A stretch of 64,000 bases of DNA from Sphagnum compactum (taxonomy: Eukaryota > Bryophyta > Sphagnopsida > Sphagnales): positions 14,814,875 to 14,878,874 of the forward strand of contig OZ234495.1 of the NCBI GenBank assembly GCA_965153455.1, given 5' to 3'. This document shows, in pieces, positions 13,640 to 25,870 of this stretch; position 1 is the stretch's first letter; every line of letters begins with the position of its first letter. The notes beneath the pieces were generated by a model that saw only the letters and a program-made list of their open reading frames with translations, was not told the origin of the DNA and made no database searches. A program made the translations under genes and the position numbers.

Positions 13640-16600
13640 TGGCTAATGAGATTGTTAGAATTGATGGCTAATTGTTGTTGAATGTTTGTTTTCAATTAAC
13701 AAACAATTTGGACTTTGTGCTACTTAATACTATGAAAGATGATTGATTAACATAAGGTCAAAATATTAATATATTTAAAAATTATTTAAAACTAATTGGT
13801 TATCAGACATTGATGATCCATGATAATCTAATTGTTTATGAAATTCTTTTTTCTTCCATTAATTTCAGAATATGAGATTTAATTTTCACCTACTAAAACA
13901 TTAACATTTTTAAACTTCATGATGTTTTTATTTGGCACCTTTATTTCATCAAAAAGAATTTTTTTTGGGCCTTTCCAAGATCCCCCAATTTCTTTCCTAC
14001 CGTGTTTCCCAACAACCCTTAGTTTGAGAATGTTCCCTTCATATGAAATAAGTTAAAATTTAAGACATCTAAAACAATTTGTAATCATAATGTGTAGGTA
14101 AAAAACTTTAGCTATAATCTAATATTCATATTTCAAGACATAAATAATGTATTATTTAATAGGCCATTAAGTCATAAAATGTAATTATTGGATGAAAAGG
14201 TGAAACAAAAATGCATTTGAATGTGCATCATACATTGTTAAGCAACAAAATGCACAAAATGATTTTAAGGTTTACAAGACCTTGGTGTGATACATAATGT
14301 AGGTTGAAAAACATGTGATTTATGGTTAACATGCAATTGATAAGTTAACCAAAATATGAAATCTTTGAATAATGTATAATTTGAAATCAAGAGCCACATT
14401 TTGAACATGTTTCAACTACATAAAAAATGGGAAATTTTTATAATTAAAAAGATTAAAAATATTGTCAATAGCTTTTATGGTTTTTAAAGACTTTCCCATC
14501 TCATTTTGCACCCAATTTGCAAACATTGATCATGTATTGCCCACAAACTAAATCATTTAAAAACAAAATCCCTTTTTTTGGTCGCCTTTTTTGCTTGATT
14601 ATTTCCTTCTTGTAAAACTTCTATCGTAACAAGTCATTCATCCTCACATGCATTTAATTCAAATAATGATACACATTGAGAAAAAATTGTAACCCCAACA
14701 TATTCATGGAATGTAGAAAGCATAATAGGATTTAATATATTCATAATATTTTCAAGATTCCTTAAATAATTTTGACTAATGTATTACAAAGACAACTTCA
14801 ACATGTGTTTGTAGAAAAAGTAATGAAATTTGAAATTTTCATGTCAAGAATATAATATTCTTAAACATTCCAAATGACTTTTTTTTTCTTGACAAATTTT
14901 TCTTCTTTGAAAAAACTAAAAATTTTGAAAATCAAAATTTTCTTGGAAATAATATAATTAAAGACGCCAAGGTACTATAGTAATACATTAAATTTAAATA
15001 TAATAATGACATCAATATACAATAAATTATGCAATAAACAAAATGGAATTTTTTTCCCTAATAGGTTGTATTTGCATAAGGGACAAGGATCACCAAATGT
15101 GTTTTAAAATGTTTACATATAAACCAATTAAGCTCATCAAGTTGTGATTATTTTATGGTAACATTTTCATTTTTTATCATATTTTGCAATGTCAATAATA
15201 ATTCTATGTGTTTCCTAAATTTAAAAGACATTTTAGATTCATATAATAGAAATCATTGATTTTTATATTGTAAATTTATTAAAATTTATCACCAAGCAAT
15301 GGCATTGTAATGAGGAAAATGTTGATACCCATATAATTTATTTTTTCAAATTGAATATTTAATTAATGAATCTAAAAAAAACACTAATAAAACATCAAAA
15401 TTTTAATCAATTATGAATACATATAATGATCACTTTTATTCGATAAAAGATTCATGCAAAGGTTTTCTGTATATTTATGATAGGAAAAATTGGATTTGTC
15501 AAACATGTCATTATCTCGATAGATTGTTAGTAACACTTTGATTTTTGTCACAAGACGTGCACAAAGAAATTTTTGTTTATTTATCCATGTCATGTATGTC
15601 ATTTTATAATAATGATCAAATGGTATTTTGCATGTATAATGTCTCGTAAACACTCAAAAGTCCTTATTCAATTTTGTTAAAGATTGTTTTTATGAAACAA
15701 CAAAATGTCAAATGTGGATTTCAAATATAATATTATTCACAAATATAAAATTTTAGCCATTATTTGATCAATCTATTAATTTTATTTATTATTGCATCTT
15801 CAAAAAAATAAATCTAACTTTTAAAATTTTTGGTTAAGTAGATTTTTCCTTTCTTTTGAAAGATAAATACTCATGTCATTTAAAACATGCTTGTAGAGCT
15901 ATAAATGGATTGATGTAATATGGTTTTTGCTATATAATAATGATGTGATGCATAAACTTAATCAAATGATCAAAACACATATCAAATTAGTTTTTAAGGC
16001 AAAAAAGAAAATATAGAGGAAGAACATTGAGGAGAATAATACATATTTTCTTTTTTTGTCCACTATTTCTTTCAATTGTTTCTTTTCACATATGAACATA
16101 TAATGAAATGAACATCACTTATTGTGTAACACTTTAAGTGAGTGCACCACGATGAAAGAAAATAAAATGTGCATACCCAAAAATTAAAAAAACTCATGAC
16201 CAAAACTTATTCATAAAAAATCACAATCTATGTGATAAAAACACATTTATAATATCTTTAGTTATATGGTCAACCTTCATTTTTGTTTTGTGTTTGAAAC
16301 ACAAAATTTTATTGGATCATTATCAAATTCATCATATGCTTTCACATTTGCTCTTTTTTACCTTTTGTGCATATAACTCCCACATAATATTTATATAATT
16401 GTAAGAAATCACACAATTTATGATCTATGAAGCCAAAAAAATAAGTAAAAAAGAGATTGAATGTCATGCCGAATATTGAACAACCCGATCCATCATGGTT
16501 GTTTCCACATGTGAAATGCAAAAACCATTTTTCCATTTTCACCTTTTGCATTGACATTTGTTCATTTGTTGACAATCCTTTGAACAATGTTAGTATGTCC

Positions 16601-17800
16601 ACATGAAGCTTAATTAAACAACACATGTTCATATGTCAGTGACATGACATGTTGAAATAACCTTGATATAAATGAATTTTAACCAAAAGGTAACGATGAT
16701 ATGATGCAATGTGTAACATGCAATAAATAATCCTTATTTGCACCAAGACTAAAAATATTGAAAAAATACAAAAAAGATAAATTTATTCTTTTGAAACAAG
16801 AAAAAAATTCAGATGTTCCTAAAATGGGAGACATTAATTTATTTTTATATGAAATTGAAGCATGAACAACATTACAATGCAACTTGAATAAAATTTGAAT
16901 TGAATTGAATTGAGTTGAATTTTAATACATCTAATTTCAATTTCAATTTCAATTCAACCAAATTTAATTCAATAACAATAGGATTAAAAATTAGTTGAAT
17001 TGAATTAAAACAAATGGGATGCAAATTGGTAAAAAAGGTATTCAAAATCTTCTTATGAATATGGTGTTGGAAAAAAAAACCTAAAAAACATAAATCCAAA
17101 AAAACACCTTTCCATGCCTCTTCATTTGGGAATGAGGTACATAAATTTTAGTTTGGAATTACCCAATTTACAATGACAACTTATGGAACCTAAAGTTGCC
17201 CTACCTAAATTAATTTTGATGAATCATTGTCATTGGAACTTTAATGTTGTATTGATGATGAATATGTGCCAACCTTTATAAAAGAAAAACACCAATTTAA
17301 GAGGGGAAAGGAAATAACAATAAGAAGAAAGGACCAATGTCTAAAACAAATACCAATGACCTGTTAAAGAATAGCCTATGTTTTAAACACCTCATTAGTC
17401 ATGTGAAGCAAATCATACAATGAGAGGGGCAGGTTAAAAGAACATCAAATTTAAAAGAGGTTTCTTCAACAACAATGGTTTGCGTCAAAATGGAGATAAT
17501 TTGAACTTTTTGCAAGTCATTGACACCTTCTATTTATAAAATGTGTATAAGATTAACATGGTAGTTCCTTGATGAAAAATACCATCTTATTGGTGTAAAT
17601 ATCCAAATACCTTTGTGGCCAGAAGGAAAACTGAATCCCCAAGGTGTTGATTGTAATAAAATCAATTTTTTACTTGTGTTATAATTATTGTGGCCATTTT
17701 TTAAAAATGATCACTCATGAAACTAAATTTCTTCAAATGAAATTGACAATGACAACACTAACTATAATGTGGACCCATAATTGAATAACACAATATCAAT
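13640..17800. other. AT-rich gene desert
   Basis: About 4 kb of very AT-rich sequence with only short frames and no recognisable domain. It is probably old, heavily mutated repeat DNA. I see no transposon coding remnant that can be named. Confidence 0.45.
16893..16965. repeat. GAATT/TTTCAA short tandem repeats in inverted order
   Basis: A run of GAATT pentamers (TGAATTGAATTGAATTG) is followed some 25 bases later by ATTTCA hexamers (CAATTTCAATTTCAA). The two tracts are partly complementary and could fold back. Confidence 0.6.
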
Positions 17801-17817
17801 TTGTCGACATGAGGATT

Positions 17818-18620
17818 AATGACGCGCTCCTAAGTCCCTTGTTGAACCCACTTGAGGGTTCAACTATGTAGAGTTGCGGAAAGTTGGGACTTGGGGGCCG
17901 CCCCCGACTTCCAGCACTAAAGAGGGGTAGAGGGGCGTGCTAAAAGTCCCGGGATTAGACTAGGAAGAGGATAAGCGTTTCACCTACTCAAATCTGCATC
18001 AAAACCAACCCAAGTTGGTTAGAACCCATTCTGCACCCTTTTGGTGTTGGGACAAGCCACGGGCTAACTCGGACTCACTTGACTTACCACGGCCCGGACT
18101 CGGGGGAAGCCACCACCTTCCCCCATATAGTATACTCTGCAGCTCTCCGCCGAGGCTACATCCGAATGACACTTTTTCCCGGGACTCCCAAGTTGGAGTC
18201 CCGAAACTGTCCCGGGTTGGAGTCCCGGAACTTTGGGAGCTCGTATCTCCCGGCTCCAACCTCCGATCGGAGTGAGGTCTGAACCAAAGTTGTAGCCCTC
18301 TTTGAGAGCTTTCCAACGCCATGTCGCACTCCTTCAGGCGACGTCAGAAAAAGGTCTATTCCCGACTTTTAATGGTTGGGAGTCAAACTGCCAGTTTGAC
18401 TCCCGGCCTTTCTTTTGCCCATAACTTGAGCTACATATGTCCAAATTGCCAATGCGAGGGCAGTTTAGACATCTACACTTCAAGACCTTTTCATTGATAT
18501 AAAGAACACCCCAAGGCGAGGTGTTTTGACCCCCTGTAATCGCTTTTGAGTTTTCGGGAGTCCCGGAGGACTCCAGCTTCCCACTTTTGGGAGTGTGGGC
18601 TTCACCCTCACACTTAACCC
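17818..18620. repeat. GC-rich island with GGAGTCCCG motifs, possible LTR remnant
   Basis: Base composition switches abruptly from very AT-rich to roughly balanced for 0.8 kb and back. GGAGTCCCG or its complement CGGGACTCC recurs (around 18180-18230 and 18560), as does the inverted pair GGGAGTCAAACTG/CAGTTTGACTCCC near 18380-18403. No gag, protease, integrase or RT is visible nearby. It may be a solo LTR or a non-autonomous element; I could not fix its ends. Confidence 0.4.
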
Positions 18621-18629
18621 AAAGTGGGG

Positions 18630-20480
18630 TTGCGACAATTAAATGGAAAGTGATGGGAAAACATGTGGCTTTGAAACATGGAACCCAACACTTTGGTAAT
18701 GGAAACGAAAACATTTCGAACAATATTATGGGAAGTAATGTGCTCACCTTTATGGAAACATTGAAAAATGCATATCTCCTTTGTGTTTGGCCATAGATAC
18801 AATGGGTTAAACTAAGAACCACTAGATGGGGCAACCCAACCTATTGTGAACATTATGGAAAATATGTACGGGTCCATATGAAATGTTGGGATGATTAAGC
18901 AAATCAAAAGCCAAACACCCAAATTTGAACCAACACAAAATTTCAAGTGGGCATGATGAAGATCAAAATTCATGTTAGAAATGATGTTGGAAAAGGATTG
19001 TGCAACGTTTTTTCCTAAAAACAATATATTCCCTTCTTTAAAAATTGTTCAAAAGAGGGAGTGTAAGCTTGTGTTACAAGGGGAAATTTTGTTTGTGCCA
19101 TTTCAAATGGGTTTCAAACAAAAATGAACTTATTCTATTAGTTCTTATAGCCTCCAACAGTGATTTTGCAAGAATTAGAAATAATGATTAAGGCCATAAG
19201 TGCCTAACTCCCCAAATAAATAGGCTAGGATAAAAACCTTAGTGGAAATGAATTTTATCCACCTTTTAAAAATGGGGAGAAGCCTATTGATAAACTAGGG
19301 GGATGGGGGGAAAATTTTAAAAGAACCTAGACTTGGAAACCTCCTAAAAAATTGTATGAAGGTCAATTCAAAAAATGCCCATTCATGCAAAAAAAACCTA
19401 AGAGATGAAAAAAACCCAAAAAATGGCTTTTGGGCAAATCATTAAAAAAAAATTCCCAAAAACCATTTGGACATCCCCTAACTTTGAGAACACCTCTACG
19501 TGGCACACATTTTCATCCAAAGCTTCTTGGAGAAATGAAAAGACAAAGGAGGGAAAACCAATCTTAGAATTCAAAACCATAGTGCCATTTGAAGAGGAAC
19601 CAAATCTAATAAGAAGGAAGAACTTAAAAGACAAGTGAAAAAAGGATCAAGTTGTAGACTTGTGAGGTTGGATTGTCAATTTCACCAAAACCAATTGGAA
19701 AGCAAAATGATTGAAAGAAAAATGAACAGTTGAAACATGATCAATGATATGAATGTGATTAACTATGAAAATGAACAAATAATAAGAGAAAAGATCCATT
19801 AAGCTATGTAAGGTTTGAAAATGAGCGAAGGTTTAAAAGAAGCTTCCCTAGGCGATTGCCATGATAATGAATAACTTTTGTAGATGGGAGTGATGATTAA
19901 AAAATAGAGAATTACAAGACATAAAGAGAATGGGTAAAACGTATGAATTGGGACAATTGGTTGTTTGTTGCATGGAGCCCATGGCACATAACCCTTGAAA
20001 AATAACCATTTCGAAAGATTGTGTTAAAAGCATTTGCAACAACTATTATAACTCAACCCCCTCAAGATGTATATTTGAAATCATTAAAATTCTATGCAAA
20101 TATGTTGCATAGCTACGTGCACCTTCCTTTAAATACAAGGTTGAATTGATAAAGGATAAATGTATCAAAAACACACCATGAAACTGGAAACATAAATCTT
20201 GTTCACCAATTGATGTAAGACCTTGTAAAAGGTAGTGTACCCTAAGAAAAAGAAAAAAAGAATATGGCTTTTAAGACATGTGATGGCACCATATTTAAAT
20301 TGAGGACACCTTCAAAGTTTCAAACTTTTCCTTAGCCTAAGAACATGCCTAGTACTGCCTCACCAAACTCGCACTCCAACCTTATTTCAATAAGGCACTT
20401 GTGAATATCACAAACAACCCAACCCAAAAATCTCTTGGCAGCACATGAGCCTCACACGAAATAAAACATTTTTCCTATGA
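18630..20480. other. Intergenic, no gene recognised
   Basis: Moderately AT-rich DNA with frames up to about 78 codons that overlap on opposite strands (19398-19638) and look like nothing known. No RNA gene or transposase motif is seen. Confidence 0.4.
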
Positions 20481-20493
20481 GGGCCCTCCGTAA

Positions 20494-20882
20494 AGAGTTA
20501 TCCGTAAAGTAAGACAAACACAGCATCAGAACCCTGAGTTTGGTCATACACATGGTGAGATTCAGGAAAAGCCTGCAGAAAAGTACATTAGCATTCAAGG
20601 GGGTGAAACTCAGAAAACCATCAAGTTTGGTGGTAAACTGGGTTTCATCCTGTCTTTCTTTTTTCCTGAGCGCCTCCACTGTCGCTACATATATTTTCAC
20701 TGCTCTTATTTGTACAACTACTAAAATTAGTCTTGAACCTTGTGCATTAAATGCCGAGTTTCAGCATCTCGTACTGAGATTTAATAAAATGTCCTTGCTT
20801 TGCGGATACCGGTGAAAGAGGGGATAGGGTGAAAGGAGGCCCAAAGACAGGGTGAAGACAGGGTTACTTTACGGATAACTCT
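20494..20882 (+). mobile_element. MITE-like element, copy A (389 bp)
   Basis: A perfect 19-base terminal inverted repeat, AGAGTTATCCGTAAAGTAA, occurs at 20494-20512 and as its complement at 20864-20882. The whole element is homologous, in reverse orientation, to 30534-30925: shared blocks include TTTTTCCTGAGCGC, TGTACAACTACT, CCTTGTGCATTAAATGC and GCCTGCAGAAAAGTACATTAGC. It encodes no transposase. Target-site duplications could not be fixed with confidence. Confidence 0.8.
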
Positions 20883-21343
20883 AATAAGTTATCCGACGTA
20901 ATTTCTGATTTCCACTTTTACCAAGAGTTAAAAGTTAAAAACAGAGTTCAAACTCCCGGAGTTACTGTGGCGGCAGCCGGGCGGCGGATGCAAAACCGTC
21001 AGGCTTCGCAGCTTGCCGCATCTCTTCCAACACGTCCTTCGTTCCACCAGATGCGAACCAACCAGGGAGTGAGGCAACAAGCAGCTTGCGGCAGATGCTT
21101 TCGGGAGCGTTTCAAGACGTGTTTGCATCATGTGTGCTCGCATCAGATGTGTTTTTACCGTAAAATTAATGACCAGTGATGGAGGGGTGGTGTCGCTGGA
21201 TGCTAGGGCACTGAAAAGTGGGAGATTCGAGACCCAGAATTTGTTGCAAGAGGGTTGAGGAGAGGAGGAGGAGGAGGAGGAGAAACGGACTGTGAAAGGG
21301 ACTTAGAAGAGGGTGAGAAGTCGTGTTTGAACAGGCAGACTAG

Positions 21344-23120
21344 ATGGAGGAGGAGAAGCTGCAATCCCGGATAGACTCGCCTTGCTCGTCTTCGCTTTTG
21401 TCTTGCACACTCTCCGATTCTGTTACCAGTGATGCGGTATGGGCGGAGATCGAACTGGCGGAGAGGTGGGTGTGCCTTTCTTTGTTTTCTGGTTTTTTGG
21501 TATCTCCGGTTTTTGAAGATTGTTATTGGCTTTGAAGTGTGCGATCCATTCTGTTTCCAGTGTTTCCACTTTTTGAGATTACAAAGGGTCGAGGAATTTC
21601 CGGCTAGGGTTTCCAAAGAGCAGTGTTTTGGTGTCAGATATATGGTGAGTGCCATGTTTGAGGAGGCGGCAACTACAGCAGCAGCAACTTTGCAAACGTT
21701 GATTAACGAGACGCATACAAAAGACATGACAGGACTTTGTGCCCCAATTGAGGAGAGAGATGACCTTGAGAGGGAGAGTGAAGAGGCTCTTCAGGAAGTC
21801 GGGACATCAGAGCGTGAAGCTATGTTAGAATCAGCTGGAATGGTTTTGCTACAGGCTTACCATGCACTGGGCAGGTCTGTTAAATCAAACCATCTGAATT
21901 AGGCGGAGCTCGTGGCAAGTAACTGTGTACATGCAAGCTAGATTCGATGCAGATTATGAAGCTAGGGTTTCAAGCACAGAGATCTTTCACATGTCAGGGA
22001 TGTTGCACTAAAAGGCTAGTACTTCTACAGTCATGTTGTCTGAGGATGTGGGTGACCTCTCGTCTTCCTTTTTGTGATTGTTGCAGGGTTGGTGAGTATT
22101 TTAGCAGTTTGAGAATTCTCAATGCAAAAATTTCTGAGTTTCCACCATCGGTGCTTGTTGCAGGGTAAGTTTTGTAAGGACAGACAAGTTAATTTTACTG
22201 TTTCATTTACTGAATATCCATGCCTTGATTTTCAGTTCTGATGACTTGGATTCATGGGGGATAATGTGCTCACAATGCTTTGAACAGGGTTTGTCTGCAA
22301 ATTTCAGCAGGTGTGGTACTGGCAGCTCGTGCTGCTCTGGAAGAGTTCTTGGCTGTGTGGGCTAGCAACAACACAAGAGAGGTGTCTAGTCCTGTGGCTG
22401 GACATTTGGGCAAGTACAGGAGTGCAGTAGTTGTATCCTCAAGCGTTAATGGTGAATCAAGCAGCAGAATATTCTTGACAGAGGAAAAATTTGGAGGCAT
22501 TGCTGAAATTTATGTTGTACAGGTGCTTGTGAAAGGGTTCAGGGATCCAAAATCTGCAGTAGAATGGATACAACATGCAAATTTGACTAAGGACAAGAGA
22601 ATGGTAAGCAAAGATGGACTATGCTACTTTTCTGGTACTGAAATAGGGAAGATCCAACTGTGAGAGCTAGAAGGTGGACTGTTGTCTCACAGTGATATTT
22701 TTCTAACAGGAATTGCTGAAGAAAGTTCACTCAACAACAGTAACAGCCAGTACAAATGTGGCTACATCCCCTGTTGCCAGTTCTGTATCTGCTGAAGTAG
22801 CGACTGGAAGGAATGAACCAGCAAAGTCTGATGGCTCTTTGGAGAGCAGTGATAATTGTTCTGAAGTGAAGCTGAATGCAAATAGATCATTGCTAAGGGC
22901 AAAAACATCGGCCCTATGGAAAAGTTTCAGCCTTCCTGATGTGTTTTTCTCAATGAGGATGTTGTTAGAGCTAGCTGTGGTGCGGTTAAGTGCAGCAAGT
23001 TCATCAAGGTGGGGATATTTACCTACAGCAGTGCACAAGCACAGAGCACTTACCATAGGGGCCCTCATGTCTCTCTTCTTGTTTCTTCTTCTCAGAGAAC
23101 GTCACTACTTGAGGAGGTGA
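21344..23120 (+). CDS. APEM9: APEM9-like peroxisomal membrane protein
   Basis: Five exons join in frame: 21344-21465, 21638-21874, 22087-22164, 22288-22603 and 22710-23120, giving 387 residues. Landmarks shared with plant APEM9 (ABERRANT PEROXISOME MORPHOLOGY 9) are WAEIELAERYMVSAMFEEAA near the N terminus, LESAGMVLLQAYHALGR, VCLQISAG followed by ALEEFLAVW, and KRMELLKKVHS. A single hydrophobic segment (ALTIGALMSLFLFLLL) sits just before the basic C-terminal tail RERHYLRR, as in a tail-anchored protein. APEM9 is the plant-specific stand-in for PEX26/Pex15, tethering the PEX1-PEX6 AAA ATPases to the peroxisome so that the PEX5 receptor is recycled. ATG 21344 follows an in-frame stop and starts the WAEIE exon. 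It is somewhat longer than Arabidopsis APEM9, mainly through a Ser-rich linker in exon 5. The family is weakly conserved, so the call rests on the ordered motifs. Confidence 0.78.
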
Positions 23121-23787
23121 AAATCTTCTCCCATTCTCTGTTGTTTAGTCTCTTGGTTATGCTTGTTATTTCCTGTTGCTAATCTGATACCTATAGTGAG
23201 TTTCCCATAAAAGTTTGATGTTCCAGGCTAGCAGCCCAGTTTGATGATGGCCTGGGATTGTGTTGATCTAATGCACAACAATCTACTTGATTGGGGTTTG
23301 TGTTCTGCATGCTGAATGGCAGGTTCGCAATCATGTCTTTGAGTGCAATCCAAGCAGGAGTTAGTGACATGTGGCAGTTGGCATTTAGTATGCAGATCAA
23401 TCCCTTGGCAGCTGTGCAGCCCCTCTCTGCCTCAAGGTTCTGAGTCACCATGGCAATGAGATTAGGACTGTTGTCATCCTCATTTCTTCAAATCTCTAGT
23501 AACCAAAGATTTCATTCACATGGGACAGGTAGCAGTGGAGTTAGAAAGGCAGTGTTACCATGTCTTGCAGATTGTTTTGGCTATGCTAGTTTTCATCTCA
23601 ACATTCTACACTTGCCCACCATGAAACTTTAAGAGGTTCGTAATCTATTCTTAGGTACAACCCTTTCATTTAGAGATAAGGGAAGATGGTTGTTATATGT
23701 TGCAAATGTTGTATCTAAAAGGTTTTAGATGATTAACAATCAATAACCACCTCAATGATTCAAATTGACATAATTCATCATATGTAA

Positions 23788-24005
23788 GAGCAGCTCCACA
23801 AGTGTTCAGTATGTGGCCCAGCAGAAGAGAATTCGATGAAGAAAAGTCAAAAACATGCTGGTTTGGCCCATCTAAATGGTTGTGGCCTGACATTTTTCCA
23901 CATGAAGTTGGGGCTGGTGGGTGGGGTTGGAAAAAAAAGTAACTAAAACTTGGATGTTAGAAGTATTTGTGCAGGGTCACATACTGAGCACCGCTGGAGA
24001 TGCTC
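23788..24005. mobile_element. PIF/Harbinger-type MITE (218 bp) with TAA target duplication
   Basis: The terminal inverted repeats begin GAGCAGCTCC on the left and end GGAGATGCTC on the right, and match over about 32 bases (GTGTTCAGTATGTGGCCC against GGGTCACATACTGAGCAC). The element is flanked by TAA at 23785-23787 and 24006-24008, the three-base TWA duplication of PIF/Harbinger elements. No coding capacity is present. A partial relative lies at 2695-2826. Confidence 0.8.
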
Positions 24006-24545
24006 TAACACTGGAAATGGAATTATGTGTCAGACATTAGGTAATTCTTAACTACTTAAAAATGGTTAAACATTCTACAATAGTTATGATGGAGAACTGG
24101 CATTACAAATACTTGATTTTGACGATGTTCTATTTAAGGTCATTTGATAAAAACGAAAAAACCCAATTGGCTGGTTACCTAGGAAGTTGAAGGAGGCCCT
24201 GCAAGATTTCTAATTACTTCTTGAGGGTTCATTCTGCGGAGGGTAAAGCCCAAGGGGCCGGGCTTTATGCAAATAAGGGCCCTTTAGGTTTTTGAGTTTC
24301 TATCCTGTTTTTGGGAATCAAAAGCAGTGGGTTTTTTCAGGAATTTCTCAATGTAGCCAACGTGGCAGCGAACATCCATAACAACTTAGACACCGTAGAA
24401 AAAGTGAGGATCATCCCTACAAAGATTTAGCCAAATTTGGCTATAAACCAAATATGAAGTGCAATTCTGAAATCATCCTTCTATATTCTTGGCTACATAC
24501 TGAAAACCAAATATGGAAACCTGATGACTTTTTTTTTCAACCCAA

Positions 24546-24935
24546 CTTTTGGCGATTTGAAACTCCCCCAATAACAACTTTCATTTTTAATTTCGCCTTT
24601 TGGCCAAATTTTGACACTTAAAAAAAAAGGGCTGACCAAAAAGTGTGATAAGAAAAAAGTTTCATCACCTCAAGGACATTCATCCAGACTAATGAATGGT
24701 AGGTGAATAGGCAATAAAATTGGAAATCTGGCGATCCCCCTCCCCTTTGACTCTTGGCGATTGGAAACCCCCAAGAAAAACTTCAATTTGGAATTTGGAA
24801 TTTTTAGTTTCGCCTTTTGTGCAAAATTTCGACAGTGAATAAAAAAGGCTGGTCAAAAGGCTGATAAGAAAAAAGTTTCATCACATAGAGGACATTCATC
24901 CAGACGAATGAATGGTACGTGAATGAGTAAGAAAA
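24546..24935. repeat. Diverged tandem duplication (~200-bp unit, two copies)
   Basis: Copy 1 (about 24546-24718) and copy 2 (about 24752-24934) share, in the same order, TTGGCGATT, TTTCGCCTTTTG, GCTGATAAGAAAAAAGTTTC-like and GGACATTCATCCAGAC blocks, followed by AATGAATGGTA and GTGAAT. The copies differ by many substitutions and small indels. Confidence 0.75.
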
Positions 24936-24999
24936 TCCCTATGGACCAATCAGGAGCCCATTCCAGCGACACCCCTATCCGCCTGCCATAGAATGCAAT

Positions 25000-25870
25000 A
25001 TTCTATTCCGGAACGGCGATCACACCATCGTCATCGTCGTCGTCGTCGTCACGAGTAACGCCGACGAGAAGGCGCAAACTTTTGGGCCGGAATTCTCCTC
25101 ATTGCTGTGTTGATGGTGCTGCTGCTTCGAACTGCGGCGGGCGTTCCGTTGAAGGTGTCTCGGAGCTATCGTGGGGTTTTATTCTTGCGAAAGAATGTGA
25201 GTATGGCTACTTGCGGGCAATTCTGCACTATGGAGTGTTTTTTTGACGGAGTTCCTTTCAGGATGCTCCCAGGCGTTCTGTTTTTCCGCTGCAGTTTTTC
25301 CTCTGTGATGTATGTATGTGGTCACGAGGTGATGATCGAAGCAAGGGGATTGATTGCAAGCTTGCTCGATCGATGAAAGTGGAGAATATTTTGCAGTGGA
25401 GTATATGAACTTGCAGGAGGAGCAAAACGATGCAGAGCTGAAGAAACAACACAACTTTCTCTCTCCTCTACCGCGGTATTATGTCTTTTTGTCTTTTACT
25501 GCTTTCGATGCGCTCCCGTATCCTACTGCCAAATCTATTATAGGAGTTTTATTGTTTGGCGCTCACCTATCTGCATGCTAAATACACAAACCCTCATGCT
25601 ATTGTTGCAAGCTGAAACGTGTATTTGTATGTATGAAGCAGCAATCTCAACCTTCCTCAATTCACCTAATTCAAGATCAAGACCATTGCGCTGTAATTTG
25701 CACACATGTAATAACATGCGAAGGATCTTATTGGGAGACTTCATGCATGCAGCTCTCCTGTATGGAGCACTTGCTGGAAATTTGAAAGAATCTCTGAGGG
25801 AGGTAACAATCAAAGCAATCTGTCTCACTACCTGAAGCAAGGTATTGTCTATGAAGCAAGGTAGTTTGTT
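25000..25870. other. GC-richer promoter- or exon-like segment, unassigned
   Basis: The segment opens with a (CGT)n run (about 25030-25052) and a GC-rich stretch containing an open frame with a hydrophobic start (MVLLLRTAAG, ATG 25113), followed by a good donor sequence GTGAGT at 25197. No continuation exon is recognisable downstream. It could be the 5' exon of an unknown transcript, or chance. I see no known domain. Confidence 0.25.

Noticed and set aside
18334-18834. Minus-strand open frame of 166 codons in the GC-rich island
   Set aside because: It crosses the island edge, shows no domain and lies in repeat-like DNA; chance openness is more likely.
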